This document shows, piece after piece, positions 18,302 to 27,643 of a stretch of 64,000 bases of DNA. Made by a program: the position numbers and the translations under genes. The notes under the pieces were generated by a model, which searched no databases, was not told where the DNA came from, and was given only the letters and a program-made list of their open reading frames with translations. How positions within the stretch are numbered: position 1 is the first letter of the stretch; the number at the start of each line of letters is the position of its first letter. The stretch is from Serratia surfactantfaciens (lineage in GTDB: Bacteria > Pseudomonadota > Gammaproteobacteria > Enterobacterales > Enterobacteriaceae): the NCBI RefSeq assembly GCF_001642805.2, contig NZ_CP016948.1, forward strand, positions 4,216,001 through 4,280,000, read 5' to 3'.

Positions 18302-18734
18302 GATTACCCCCTCAAGGCGTTGTTATCCACGGCCATCCGCCGGGTCCAACCGCCCTACCTCATTACCCGATACTCTGCTGGAGCTTACCGCTCTCATCCC
18401 CTTTTTTTGCCTGCACGGGCCACGCCCATAACCCACCGCCTCCGAAGACGTTGCCGCACCGCACAGAGAAACTTGCACAGCGTGGTTCTACTCAGAGGGG
18501 AAATGATGAGGCCCATATCCATCATTGTAGGTTAATGAAACGCAAACTGGCCTGATCAGTGGATAAAATTTACCGCCGTGCGCCGAAAGCCCCCCGCCGG
18601 GGCGAGATAGCGAGTTGTCGCCGGCCGATAATTAGTCGGTTTTTCTGGATAGTCTATCCCGCCGCACGCCGCTGATCTTTCCCCCGGCGCTGGCTAGACT
18701 CAGGTTTCCGTTACGTTCATCCAAGGAAACTGTT
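18302..18734. other. 433-base intergenic region, uspB / SDR promoters
   Basis: No credible gene. It must hold the uspB promoter on the minus strand and the SDR promoter on the plus strand. A small GCCCC/GGGGC hairpin lies near 18589-18604. I found no clear operator. Confidence 0.5.
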
Positions 18735-19508
18735 ATGGCAAACCATTCAATCAAGGGAAAAACCGTTCTGATCGCCGGCGGCGCCAAAAATCTCGGCGGG
18801 CTGATCGCTCGCGATTTGGCTGAACAAGGCGCCAAAGCGGTGGTGATCCACTACAACAGCGCCGCTTCCAAAGCCGAGGCGGAGAAAACCGTCGCCGCCA
18901 TTCAGGCCGCCGGGGCGCAAGGCGTCGCGCTGCAGGCCGATCTGACCAGCGCGGGCGCGGTCGAGAAGCTGTTCGCCGATGCGATCGCCGCCGTCGGCAA
19001 GCCGGATATCGCCATCAATACCGTCGGCAAAGTGCTGAAAAAACCGATGGTCGACATCAGCGAAGCCGAGTATGACGAGATGGCGGCGGTCAACGCCAAA
19101 ACTGCGTTCTTCTTCCTGAAAGAGGCGGGCAAGCACCTCAACGACAACGGTAAAATCTGCACACTGGTCACCTCGCTGCTCGGCGCCTTCACGCCGTTCT
19201 ACGCCGCTTACGCCGGCACCAAGGCGCCGGTGGAGCATTTCACCCGCGCCGCCGCCAAGGAGTTCGGCGAACGCGGCATCTCCGTGACCGCGGTCGGCCC
19301 CGGCCCGATGGATACGCCATTCTTCTACCCGGCGGAAGGCGCGGACGCCGTGGCCTACCACAAAACGGCGGCGGCGCTGTCGCCGTTCAGCAAAACCGGC
19401 CTGACCGATATCGAAGACGTGGTGCCGTTCATCCGCCATCTGGTCAGCGACGGCTGGTGGGTAACCGGCCAAACCATCCTGATCAACGGCGGCTACACCA
19501 CCAAATAA
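18735..19508 (+). CDS. SDR family oxidoreductase
   Basis: 257 residues. Cofactor motif GGAKNLGG (15-22), NTVG (95-98) instead of NNAG, and the catalytic Ser147, Tyr159 and Lys163 (YAGTK). The sequence ends INGGYTTK, typical of 3-oxoacyl-reductase-like SDRs. RBS AAGGA before the ATG. The LysR gene follows on the same strand after about 100 bases and may control it. The pair interrupts the uspB-uspA arrangement known in E. coli. Substrate unknown. Confidence 0.87.
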   Translation: MANHSIKGKTVLIAGGAKNLGGLIARDLAEQGAKAVVIHYNSAASKAEAEKTVAAIQAAGAQGVALQADLTSAGAVEKLFADAIAAVGKPDIAINTVGKVLKKPMVDISEAEYDEMAAVNAKTAFFFLKEAGKHLNDNGKICTLVTSLLGAFTPFYAAYAGTKAPVEHFTRAAAKEFGERGISVTAVGPGPMDTPFFYPAEGADAVAYHKTAAALSPFSKTGLTDIEDVVPFIRHLVSDGWWVTGQTILINGGYTTK

Positions 19509-19612
19509 TCCCGGCGGGGGCAAATATCGCCCCCGCACCTGCTCGCGCGCAACCGCGCCATGCGGCTACACTTTCTGTCGGGAACAGCGCCAAGGAACAG
19601 CAGGTCAACGAG

Positions 19613-20521
19613 ATGGACAGATTCAATCAATACCGCGTATTCGTGCAGGTGGCGGAAATGGGCAGCTTTATCCGGGCGGCCCATGCGCTGGAGGTGCCGC
19701 GCGCCTCGGTGTCCGCCGCCGTGCAACAACTGGAAACGCAGTTGGGCGTGCGCCTGCTGCACCGCACCACGCGGCAGGTGCGGCTGACCGCCGACGGCGA
19801 GCAGCTGCTCGAACGACTGCGCCCGCTGCTGGCCGAAGTGGAAGACATCGATCAGTCGTTTCAGGCCAGCCAGCGCCAGGCCTCCGGGCGGCTCAGCGTC
19901 GACGTGCCGAGCCGCATCGCCCGCCGGCTGATCGCCCCGGCGCTGCCCGGCCTGCTGCGGCGCCATCCTCACCTGCAGCTGATGCTCGGCTCCGCCGATC
20001 GCGCCATCGATCTGGTGCAGGAAGGGGTCGACTGCGCGGTGCGCGTCGGCGATCTGCACGACAGCAGCCTGGTGATGCGCCCGCTCGGCCGCATCGCGCA
20101 GATCAACTGCGCCAGCCCCGCCTACCTGAGCGAATTTGGTTACCCGCAGCAACCCGGCGATCTCGCGCCAGGACACTGGAGTATCGGCTACGCCTCCCCC
20201 AAAACCGGCCGCGAATCCCCCTGGGAATACCTGACCGACGACGGCCACACGCGGCGGCTCGAACTGCCCAGCCGGGTGGTGGTCAACAACGCCGAAAGCT
20301 ATATCGCCTGCTGCCGTGCCGGGCTGGGGTTGATGCAAATCCCGCGTTACGACGTGCAGCATCTGCTCGACGCCGGCGAACTGGTGGAAGTGATGCCCGA
20401 TTACCGCCCCGCCTCCATGCCGATCGCGCTGATCTATCCCCATCGCCGCCAGCGTTCGCGCCGCCTGGCGGTGTTTCACGAGTGGTTTGAAAGCCTGCTG
20501 CAGCCGCATCTGGAACGCTGA
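19613..20521 (+). CDS. LysR-family transcriptional regulator
   Basis: 302 residues. MDRFNQYRVFVQVAEMGSF and the recognition helix region PRASVSAAVQQLETQLGVRLLHRTTRQV place it in the large LysR subgroup that often controls adjacent SDR or quinone-reductase genes. The ATG at 19613 gives the conserved family start; an in-frame opening 52 codons upstream runs back into the SDR gene. Unusually for LysR/target pairs it is downstream of and codirectional with the SDR. Confidence 0.9.
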   Translation: MDRFNQYRVFVQVAEMGSFIRAAHALEVPRASVSAAVQQLETQLGVRLLHRTTRQVRLTADGEQLLERLRPLLAEVEDIDQSFQASQRQASGRLSVDVPSRIARRLIAPALPGLLRRHPHLQLMLGSADRAIDLVQEGVDCAVRVGDLHDSSLVMRPLGRIAQINCASPAYLSEFGYPQQPGDLAPGHWSIGYASPKTGRESPWEYLTDDGHTRRLELPSRVVVNNAESYIACCRAGLGLMQIPRYDVQHLLDAGELVEVMPDYRPASMPIALIYPHRRQRSRRLAVFHEWFESLLQPHLER

Positions 20522-20681
20522 TTGCACATTTAGCGCTATACTTTGTTTAATAACGCTTATAATTCAAGCGGTCAGACCGTCAGCATTCGCATAACCCATA
20601 GGCTTTTACGCCGCGCGGGTGTACAACGAAAGGTATCGGGCGGAGAGCGTTTCGATGCGGCGCAGTGTGATCGCCCCAACA

Positions 20682-20705
20682 TATCATTGCGTTATCCGAA
20701 TGATA
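20682..20705. promoter_or_regulatory. Inverted repeat in the uspA upstream region
   Basis: Perfect seven-base arms TATCATT and AATGATA with a ten-base spacer, ending 83 bases before the uspA start. Position and symmetry suggest an operator or a leader hairpin; the regulator is unknown. Confidence 0.35.
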
Positions 20706-20788
20706 CTATGGAACCAAAAGCGCCAGGCGGGTACATGGAACGCCTGCTAACCCTTTTTAATCGGCATGTTTATGGAAGGAGTATTCTT

Positions 20789-21226
20789 ATGGCTTACAAA
20801 CACATATTGATCGCGGTAGACCTATCCCCGGAAAGCAAGATCCTGGTAGAGAAAGCCGTCTCTATGGCGCGGCCGTACAACGCTAAAGTTTCTCTGATCC
20901 ACGTCGATGTCAACTATTCCGATCTCTATACTGGCCTGATCGACGTCAACCTCGGCGACATGCAAAAACGCATCTCCGAGGAAACCCATCAGGCGCTGAC
21001 CGAGCTGTCGCAGAACGCCGGCTACCCGATCAGCGAGACCCTGAGCGGCAGCGGCGATCTGGCGCAGGTGCTGGTGGACGCCATCAAGAAATACGATATG
21101 GACCTGGTGCTGTGCGGCCACCACCAGGACTTCTGGAGCAAGCTGATGTCTTCCGCGCGCCAGCTGATCAATACCGTGCACATCGACATGCTGATCGTGC
21201 CGCTGCGCGATGAAGAAGACGAGTAA
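20789..21226 (+). CDS. uspA: Universal stress protein A
   Basis: 145 residues, the Usp alpha/beta fold. [17 protein letters not shown] at the N-terminus and [34 protein letters not shown] at the C-terminus are nearly identical to E. coli UspA (144 residues). The UspA subclass lacks the ATP-binding G-2X-G-9X-G(S/T) motif, and it is absent here too. The protein is a cytoplasmic dimer induced by growth arrest. Start chosen at 20789 after GGAAGGA; the frame is open for 82 codons upstream but that stretch is leader sequence. A terminator follows. Confidence 0.95.
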   Translation: MAYKHILIAVDLSPESKILVEKAVSMARPYNAKVSLIHVDVNYSDLYTGLIDVNLGDMQKRISEETHQALTELSQNAGYPISETLSGSGDLAQVLVDAIKKYDMDLVLCGHHQDFWSKLMSSARQLINTVHIDMLIVPLRDEEDE

Positions 21227-21255
21227 AAAGTAAGCGCCCGCTAACCAAGCTGCCC

Positions 21256-21281
21256 AACGCCCGCGCCATGCGGGCGTTTTT
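21256..21281 (+). terminator. Rho-independent terminator of uspA
   Basis: Stem AACGCCCGC/GCGGGCGTT, loop GCCAT, run of T beginning inside the right arm. Confidence 0.88.
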
Positions 21282-21429
21282 CATGCCGTCACACCGATTA
21301 ATCGCTTGATAATCAACCGCCCTCCGATGATATAGTCGCTAAAGACACAACATCCTCCCCCCGAGCATCGCCTAAACCCATTTCTATAAAAAACAGCGGG
21401 GGAACATTTAATGCTAAAAGGAGTTATCC

Positions 21430-22773
21430 ATGGAATATGCCGCATCGGTAGAGTCTTTCCTGTCCTCGTTACAGCGCCATAACCCCCACCAGCCGGAATA
21501 TCTGCAGGCGGTGCGCGAAGTGTTCACTTCGCTGTGGCCGTTTATCGAACGCAACCCGCGCTATCGCGAACAGGCGCTGCTGGAGCGCCTGGTAGAGCCC
21601 GAGCGCGTCATTCAGTTCCGCGTCAGCTGGGTGGACGACCGCGGCCAGGTGCAGGTCAACCGCGCCTTCCGCGTCCAGTTCAACTCGGCCATCGGCCCTT
21701 ACAAGGGCGGCATGCGCTTCCACCCGTCGGTAAACCTGTCGATCCTGAAGTTTCTCGGCTTTGAGCAGACCTTCAAGAATGCGCTGACCACCTTGCCGAT
21801 GGGCGGCGGCAAAGGCGGCTCCGATTTCGATCCCAAGGGCAAAAGCCAGGGCGAGATCATGCGCTTCTGCCAGGCGCTGATGACTGAACTGTATCGCCAT
21901 CTGGGGCCGGACACCGACGTGCCGGCCGGCGACATCGGCGTAGGCGGCCGTGAAGTCGGCTTTATGACCGGCATGATGAAGAAGCTGTCCAACAATACCG
22001 CCTGCGTGTTTACCGGCAAGGGCCTCTCTTTCGGCGGCAGCCTGATCCGCCCCGAGGCGACCGGCTATGGCCTGGTGTACTTCACCGACGCCATGCTGCA
22101 ACGCCACGGCCTGGGCTTTGAAGGCATGCGGGTGGCGGTATCCGGCTCCGGCAACGTGGCGCAGTACACCATCGAAAAAGCGCTGGAGCTGGACGCGCGC
22201 GTGATCACCGTATCGGATTCCGGCGGCACCCTGGTGGACGAAGATGGTTTCACCACCGAGAAGCTGGCGCACCTGGCGGAGATCAAAAACCAGCGTTACG
22301 GCCGGGTGGCGGATTACGCTCGCGAGCGCGGCCTGACCTATCTGGCGGGCCAGCAGCCGTGGAACGTGCCGGTGGATATCGCCCTGCCGTGCGCCACTCA
22401 GAACGAGCTGGATCTCGACGCGGCGCAGACGCTGATCCGCAACGGGGTGAAAGCGGTGGCGGAAGGCGCCAACATGCCGACCACCATCCAGGCCACCGAC
22501 GCCTTCCTCGACGCCGGGGTGCTGTTCGCGCCGGGCAAGGCGGCCAACGCCGGCGGCGTGGCCACCTCAGGGCTGGAGATGGCGCAGAACGCCGCGCGCA
22601 TCGGTTGGCGGGCGGAGAAAGTGGATGTACGTTTACAACATATCATGGCGGATATTCACCACGCCTGCGTGGAATACGGCGGCGAAGGCAAGCAAACTCA
22701 CTACGTACACGGCGCGAATATCGCCGGTTTCGTCAAGGTCGCCGACGCCATGCTGGCGCAGGGCGTGCTGTAA
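21430..22773 (+). CDS. gdhA: NADP-specific glutamate dehydrogenase
   Basis: A 447-residue hexameric GDH that makes glutamate from 2-oxoglutarate, ammonium and NADPH. Substrate-binding lysines lie in GPYKGGMRFHPSV and the catalytic segment is LPMGGGKGGSDFDPKGKS. The cofactor domain contains AVSGSGNVAQYT. Length equals E. coli GdhA. The start has a strong AAGGAG. It is monocistronic and closed by a terminator. It occupies the place where dtpB lies in E. coli, between uspA and rsmJ, together with the sugar operon that follows. Confidence 0.96.
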   Translation: MEYAASVESFLSSLQRHNPHQPEYLQAVREVFTSLWPFIERNPRYREQALLERLVEPERVIQFRVSWVDDRGQVQVNRAFRVQFNSAIGPYKGGMRFHPSVNLSILKFLGFEQTFKNALTTLPMGGGKGGSDFDPKGKSQGEIMRFCQALMTELYRHLGPDTDVPAGDIGVGGREVGFMTGMMKKLSNNTACVFTGKGLSFGGSLIRPEATGYGLVYFTDAMLQRHGLGFEGMRVAVSGSGNVAQYTIEKALELDARVITVSDSGGTLVDEDGFTTEKLAHLAEIKNQRYGRVADYARERGLTYLAGQQPWNVPVDIALPCATQNELDLDAAQTLIRNGVKAVAEGANMPTTIQATDAFLDAGVLFAPGKAANAGGVATSGLEMAQNAARIGWRAEKVDVRLQHIMADIHHACVEYGGEGKQTHYVHGANIAGFVKVADAMLAQGVL

Positions 22774-22816
22774 TCGCCGCAAAGGTGATCTTGTTCACAC
22801 ATCGATTAAATGCTTC

Positions 22817-22846
22817 AATGCCGGCCTCTGCGCCGGCATTTTTTTC
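22817..22846 (+). terminator. Rho-independent terminator of gdhA
   Basis: Stem AATGCCGGC/GCCGGCATT, loop CTCTGC, then a run of T. Confidence 0.9.
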
Positions 22847-22919
22847 CACCCTCACGCCGTCAAAATGATCTCAATTTGTTAATTTTAAGTTATCAAATAG
22901 TTTAAACTTGCCATTTAAT

Positions 22920-22939
22920 CGGTAGTAAATTTACCACCG
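22920..22939. promoter_or_regulatory. 20-bp palindromic operator candidate, sugar operon
   Basis: CGGTAGTAAATTTACCACCG is symmetric at 18 of 20 positions (one mismatched pair) and lies about 160 bases before the substrate-binding protein gene, in an AT-rich promoter region of 328 bases. The AAATTT centre differs from the CG centre of LacI-type sites and suits another family such as GntR, DeoR or SorC. No regulator gene adjoins the operon, so the factor would be encoded elsewhere. Confidence 0.5.
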
Positions 22940-23101
22940 CCAAATAATTAAACATTTATTTAACAACAAACCCGTCAATATTTTACTTAAATATGCGCAG
23001 ATCACATTTTATTAACTTCAGCTACGCCCCCTCTTCCATTCCTTTGTAATCTGCAGCGGTGGAAAAACCGCCACCCCTACAGATAAAAAAAGGTACAGCT
23101 A

Positions 23102-24088
23102 ATGAAATTTAACCTCGCATTATTAAATGCATGTGTGGTTTCTGCGTGCATGTTATCGACAACACCTGTGTTCGCCGCTGATAAATATGAGATCGCCGTG
23201 GTCGCCAAAGTGACCGGCATTCCGTGGTTCAACCGCATGGAAACGGGCGTTAACGAGGCGGCGAAAAAACTCGACGTCAACGCTTACCAGACCGGCCCTG
23301 CTACGCCGGATCCGGCAGCGCAGGTCAAGGTGATTGAGGATCTGATCGCCAAGAACGTCAACGCCATCATCGTGGTGCCGAACGACGCCAAGGTGCTGGA
23401 GCCGGTGCTGAAAAAGGCGCGCGACAAAGGCATCGTGGTGCTGACCCATGAATCCCCGGACCAGCAGATCGGCCAGTGGGACATCGAGACCATCGACAGC
23501 GAGAAATACGCGCAGGCCAACGTCGATGAGCTGGCGAAAGACATGGGCGGCAAAGGCGGTTACGCGATCTACGTCGGTTCGCTGACCGTACCGCTGCACA
23601 ACGCCTGGGCCGATTCCGCCATCAAATACCAGAAAGAAAAATACCCGGACATGTTTGAAGTCACCTCGCGGTTGCCGGTGGCGGAAAGCATCGACAAATC
23701 CTACGCCACCACGCTGGATCTGATGAAAACCTATCCGCAGATGAAGGGCATCATCGGCTTCGGCTCGCTCGGCCCGATCGGCGCCGGCCAGGCGGTGGCC
23801 AAGAAGCGCGCCAAGGACAAAATCGCGGTGGTGGGCATCGCCATGCCGGCGCAGGCCGCCCCTTACCTGATGCGCGGCGACATCAAGAAAGCGCTGCTGT
23901 GGGATCCGAAAGATGCCGGTTATGCGCTGGTCACGGTGGCCGATCAGCTGCTGCAAGGCAAAGAAGTGAATAAAGATCTGTCGATCGAGGGGTTGGGCAA
24001 GGCCGACGTCGATATGGAGCACAAAGTGATTCGGTTTAATAAGATTCTGGAAGTCACCAAAGACAACGCCAAATCGCTCGGATTCTGA
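23102..24088 (+). CDS. Sugar ABC transporter substrate-binding protein (LsrB/RbsB-like)
   Basis: 328 residues with a signal peptide (1-25, cleavage after VFAA or nearby) and the two-lobed periplasmic-binding fold for pentoses and AI-2. The segments VTGIPWFNRMETGVNEAAKKL and NAIIVVPNDAKVLEPVL are typical. Homologues are often labelled autoinducer-2 binding, but the operon contains none of the lsrK/F/G/R genes, so I favour a pentose or related sugar. First gene of the operon. A stable hairpin follows in the 105-base gap to the ATPase gene, which would let this abundant protein be made in excess. Confidence 0.85.
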   Translation: MKFNLALLNACVVSACMLSTTPVFAADKYEIAVVAKVTGIPWFNRMETGVNEAAKKLDVNAYQTGPATPDPAAQVKVIEDLIAKNVNAIIVVPNDAKVLEPVLKKARDKGIVVLTHESPDQQIGQWDIETIDSEKYAQANVDELAKDMGGKGGYAIYVGSLTVPLHNAWADSAIKYQKEKYPDMFEVTSRLPVAESIDKSYATTLDLMKTYPQMKGIIGFGSLGPIGAGQAVAKKRAKDKIAVVGIAMPAQAAPYLMRGDIKKALLWDPKDAGYALVTVADQLLQGKEVNKDLSIEGLGKADVDMEHKVIRFNKILEVTKDNAKSLGF

Positions 24089-24136
24089 TTTTTCGCGTAA
24101 TTTCGCCACACCGGGAAAGTAGTTAAACCCTCGTAG

Positions 24137-24157
24137 GGGCGCAGCTTTGCTGCGCCC
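24137..24157. repeat. Intraoperonic GC hairpin (REP-like)
   Basis: Nine-base arms GGGCGCAGC and GCTGCGCCC around TTT, within a CGTAGGGGCGCAGC sequence that looks like a dispersed enterobacterial palindrome. No T run follows, so it is more likely an mRNA-stabilising or attenuating element than a terminator. Confidence 0.55.
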
Positions 24158-24193
24158 AGGGCTTCGGCCGCTACGCAAGCACAGGTTAACGTT

Positions 24194-25693
24194 ATGACAA
24201 CCTCCCCCGCATTTATCACCCTGGAGAATATCAGCAAGCGATTCCCAGGCGTGCTGGCATTAGACCAGATCAACCTGACGCTGAATAAAGGCGAAGTGCA
24301 CTGCCTGGCCGGGCAAAACGGCTGCGGCAAAAGCACCATTATTAAAATCATCTCCGGCGTCTATCAGCCGGAAAAAGGCGCCAATATTTCGCTGGAAGGC
24401 AAACTTTTCCATGCCCTGACGCCGCAGCTGTCCGGTTATTACGGCATACAGGTGATCTATCAGGACCTGTCGCTGTTCCCTAACCTGACGGTGGCGGAAA
24501 ACATCGCCATCCACAGCTACCTGCCCGGCGGCCGCTTCTGGGTACGCCAGCGATTGATGCGCCAGACGGCGCTGGACGCCATGGCGCGGGTCGGCGTGCG
24601 TATCGACCCCGATAAAAAAGTGGAAAAACTGTCGATCGCCGATCGGCAGCTGGTAGCGATTTGTCGCGCCATCGCCGCCGAGGCGCGGTTGGTGATCATG
24701 GATGAACCGACCGCCTCGCTGACCCGCCAGGAGGTCGACGGCCTGCTGCGGGTGGTCAACGAGCTGAAGGCCGCCGGCATCTGCGTGGTGTTCGTCAGCC
24801 ACCGATTGGATGAAGTGATGGAAGTCGCCGACCGCATCAGCGTGATGCGCGACGGCAAGCTGGTGGGTACCTGGCCGGCCAGCGAACTGGACAGCCATGA
24901 ACTGGCGTTCCTGATGACCGGCCAACGCTTCCACTACAGCCCGCTGCCGCCGCTGCCGTCAACCGAACAGGCACCGCTGCTCGAAGTGCGCAACCTCAGC
25001 CGCGGCGAGAAATACCGCAACGTCAATCTGGCGCTGCGCGGCGGCGAGATCGTCTCGATCGTCGGCCTGCTCGGCGCCGGCCGCACCGAACTATGCCTCA
25101 GCCTGTTCGGCATGACGCGGCCGGACAGCGGCGAGATCCGCATCGAGGGCCGAGCGGTACAGTTGCACAACAACCGCGAAGCGGTGCGCCACGGCATCGG
25201 TTATGTGTCGGAGGATCGTCTGACGCAGGGGCTGATCATGGATCAATCGATCTACGACAACACCATCGTCACCGTCTTCGATCGGCTGCATACCTCGCTT
25301 GGATTGCTGGATCACGCCAAAGCGACCGAGCTGGTCAACCGGCTGATCCGCGATTTGAACATCAAGGTGTCCGACAGCGCATTGCCGGTGAAGACCCTGT
25401 CCGGCGGCAACGCCCAGCGCATCGCCATCGCCAAATGGGTAGCGACTCAGCCGAAGATCCTGATCCTCGACTCGCCTACCGTCGGCGTAGACATCGCCAA
25501 CAAAGAGGGGATCTACCAGATCGCCCGCGATCTGGCGCAGCTGGGTATGGCGGTGCTGATGATCTGCGACGAGATCCCGGAAGCCTATTACAACAGCCAT
25601 CGGGTGATGGTGATGCGCAAGGGCGAGCTGATCGCCGAATTCGCGCCGCACCAGAGTACCGAACAACAGATCGCCGAGGTGGTGAATGGATAA
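24194..25693 (+). CDS. Sugar ABC transporter ATP-binding protein (tandem ABC domains)
   Basis: 499 residues with two ABC cassettes, as in RbsA/LsrA. The first has Walker A GQNGCGKST near residues 36-44 and Walker B LVIMDEPTA; its signature KLSIADRQL is variant. The second has the degenerate P-loop GLLGAGRTE, signature TLSGGNAQR and ILILDSPT. This asymmetry is normal for monosaccharide importers. The stop overlaps the next start by eight bases. Confidence 0.92.
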   Translation: MTTSPAFITLENISKRFPGVLALDQINLTLNKGEVHCLAGQNGCGKSTIIKIISGVYQPEKGANISLEGKLFHALTPQLSGYYGIQVIYQDLSLFPNLTVAENIAIHSYLPGGRFWVRQRLMRQTALDAMARVGVRIDPDKKVEKLSIADRQLVAICRAIAAEARLVIMDEPTASLTRQEVDGLLRVVNELKAAGICVVFVSHRLDEVMEVADRISVMRDGKLVGTWPASELDSHELAFLMTGQRFHYSPLPPLPSTEQAPLLEVRNLSRGEKYRNVNLALRGGEIVSIVGLLGAGRTELCLSLFGMTRPDSGEIRIEGRAVQLHNNREAVRHGIGYVSEDRLTQGLIMDQSIYDNTIVTVFDRLHTSLGLLDHAKATELVNRLIRDLNIKVSDSALPVKTLSGGNAQRIAIAKWVATQPKILILDSPTVGVDIANKEGIYQIARDLAQLGMAVLMICDEIPEAYYNSHRVMVMRKGELIAEFAPHQSTEQQIAEVVNG

Positions 25694-26675
25694 GTCATTA
25701 TTGGCCCGCCTGGCCGGGCGGCACGAGTTTTATCTCGGCCTGCTGGTGCTGCTGCTGGCGATCGGCCTGAGCGCCGGCACCGACGAGTTTCTGACGCTCG
25801 GCAACCTGACCGACGTCGCCACCAGCTACGCCATTCTCGGCATCCTGGCCTGCGGCCTGTTCGTGGTGCTGATCGCCGGCGGCATCGACATTTCGTTCCC
25901 GGCCATCACCGCCATCGCCCAATATGTGATGGCCAGCTGGGTGATCCAGCACGGCGGCAGCTTCCCGCTGGCGTTCGCCCTGGCTGCCGGCGTCGGCCTG
26001 CTGCTCGGGCTGGTGAACGGTTTTCTGGTGTACTGGCTGAAAGTGCCGGCGATCATCATCACCATCGCCACCCTCAACCTGTTCTACGGCCTGCTGGTGT
26101 ACGCCACCAACGGCACCTGGCTGTACGGCTTCCCGGACTGGTTCATGAACGGCATCAACTGGTTCTCGTTCCAGGGCGCCGACGGCTACGACTACGGCCT
26201 GACCCTGCCGCTGCTGTGCCTGCTGGCGACCATCGTCGTCACCGGCGTGCTGATGAACCGTACCCGGCTGGGGCGCCAGATCTACGCCATGGGCGGCAAC
26301 CGCGACGCGGCGTCGCGCCTGGGGCTCAACCTGCTGCGGCTGCACTTCTGCGTCTACGGTTACATGGGCATCCTGGCCGGCGTCGCAGCGGTGGTGCAGG
26401 CGCAGATCACCCAATCGGTGGCGCCCAACTCGCTGCTCGGCTTCGAGCTGACGGTATTGGCGGCGGTGGTGCTGGGCGGCACCAGCATGAGCGGCGGCCG
26501 CGGGTCGTTGACCGGCACCCTGCTCGGCGTGGTACTGCTGGCCTTCCTGCAAAACGGACTGACGCTGCTCAGCGTCTCGGCCTATTGGCACCAGGTATTC
26601 AGCGGCGCGATCATTTTGATCAGCATCAGCACCACCGCCTGGAACGAAAAACGCAAGCTGCTCAAGGAGATCTGA
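25686..26675 (+). CDS. Sugar ABC transporter permease
   Basis: 329 residues, a BPD_transp_2 (RbsC-type) integral membrane protein with about nine or ten helices. The motif GGIDISFPAITAIAQYVMA near residue 70 and the loop AMGGNRDAASRLGLN are the family landmarks, and VLGGTSMSGGRGS is the late conserved segment. It should form a heterodimer with the next permease. Confidence 0.9.
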   Translation: MDKSLLARLAGRHEFYLGLLVLLLAIGLSAGTDEFLTLGNLTDVATSYAILGILACGLFVVLIAGGIDISFPAITAIAQYVMASWVIQHGGSFPLAFALAAGVGLLLGLVNGFLVYWLKVPAIIITIATLNLFYGLLVYATNGTWLYGFPDWFMNGINWFSFQGADGYDYGLTLPLLCLLATIVVTGVLMNRTRLGRQIYAMGGNRDAASRLGLNLLRLHFCVYGYMGILAGVAAVVQAQITQSVAPNSLLGFELTVLAAVVLGGTSMSGGRGSLTGTLLGVVLLAFLQNGLTLLSVSAYWHQVFSGAIILISISTTAWNEKRKLLKEI

Positions 26676-26676
26676 C

Positions 26677-27630
26677 ATGACGCAGTTAACTCGGTTGATC
26701 CCAAGCGATCGAATCATTCGCCTGCAGGGCGCGATCATCATCGCGGTGGCGCTGCTGTTCGCCGGGCTGCTCGGATCGCGCTTCTTCAGCCTCGGCAACT
26801 TCCAGTCGATCGCTTCGCAACTGCCGATCCTCGGCCTGCTGGCGCTCGGCATGGGCATCACCATGCTGACCGGCGGCATCAACCTGTCGATCATCGCCGG
26901 CGCCAACGCCTGTTCGCTGGTGATGGCGGCGATCATCGTCAGCCATCCCGACCAGCCGCTGTTCCTGGTGCTGGCGCTGTTGGCCGGCCTGCTGGTGGCG
27001 GTGGCGATCGGCGCGCTCAACGGCGCACTGGTGGCCTGGATCGGCGTGTCGCCGATCCTCGCCTCGCTCGGCACCATGACCCTGATCACCGGCCTGAATA
27101 TCCTGCTGACCAACGGCGCCGTGATCTCCGGCTTCCCGGCGACGATTCAATTTCTCGGCAATGGCGCCGTGCTCGGCGTGCCGGTGGCGCTGATCCTGTT
27201 CCTGCTGGTGGCGATCGGTCTGTGGCTGCTGCTGGAGCACACCACGCTGGGCCGCAGCCTGTACCTGCTCGGTTCCAACGAGCAGGCCACCCGTTTTAGC
27301 GGCGTGAACACCGCGCGGGTGCAGATCGCGGTGTATATCCTGTCGGCGCTGCTCGGCTGGGGCGCCGCGCTGCTGATGATGGCCAAGTTCAACTCGGCCA
27401 AGGCCGGCTACGGAGAATCTTATCTGCTGGTGACCATTCTGGCCTCGGTGCTGGGCGGCATTAACCCGGACGGCGGTTTCGGCCGCATTCTGGGTCTGGT
27501 GCTGGCGCTGATCGTGCTGCAAATGTTGGAAAGCGGCCTCAATTTGCTGGGGGTCAGCAGCTACCTGACCATGGCTCTGTGGGGCGGCGTGCTGATCCTG
27601 TTTATCGCGTTACAGAATCGAAAAGCTTAG
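26677..27630 (+). CDS. Sugar ABC transporter permease
   Basis: 317 residues, second RbsC-type permease. GGINLSIIAGANACSLVMAA, LLGSNEQATRFSGVN and SVLGGINPDGGFGRILG correspond to the three landmarks of the first permease. It starts one base after the preceding stop with AAGGAG in the end of that gene. Two distinct permeases, as in Lsr-type transporters, rather than a homodimer. Confidence 0.9.
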   Translation: MTQLTRLIPSDRIIRLQGAIIIAVALLFAGLLGSRFFSLGNFQSIASQLPILGLLALGMGITMLTGGINLSIIAGANACSLVMAAIIVSHPDQPLFLVLALLAGLLVAVAIGALNGALVAWIGVSPILASLGTMTLITGLNILLTNGAVISGFPATIQFLGNGAVLGVPVALILFLLVAIGLWLLLEHTTLGRSLYLLGSNEQATRFSGVNTARVQIAVYILSALLGWGAALLMMAKFNSAKAGYGESYLLVTILASVLGGINPDGGFGRILGLVLALIVLQMLESGLNLLGVSSYLTMALWGGVLILFIALQNRKA

Positions 27631-27643
27631 GAGAAAACAGATA

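Noticed and set aside
21306..21316. TTGAT-A-ATCAA palindrome upstream of gdhA
   Set aside because: Spacer is one base instead of the four of an FNR site, and no other known regulator fits.
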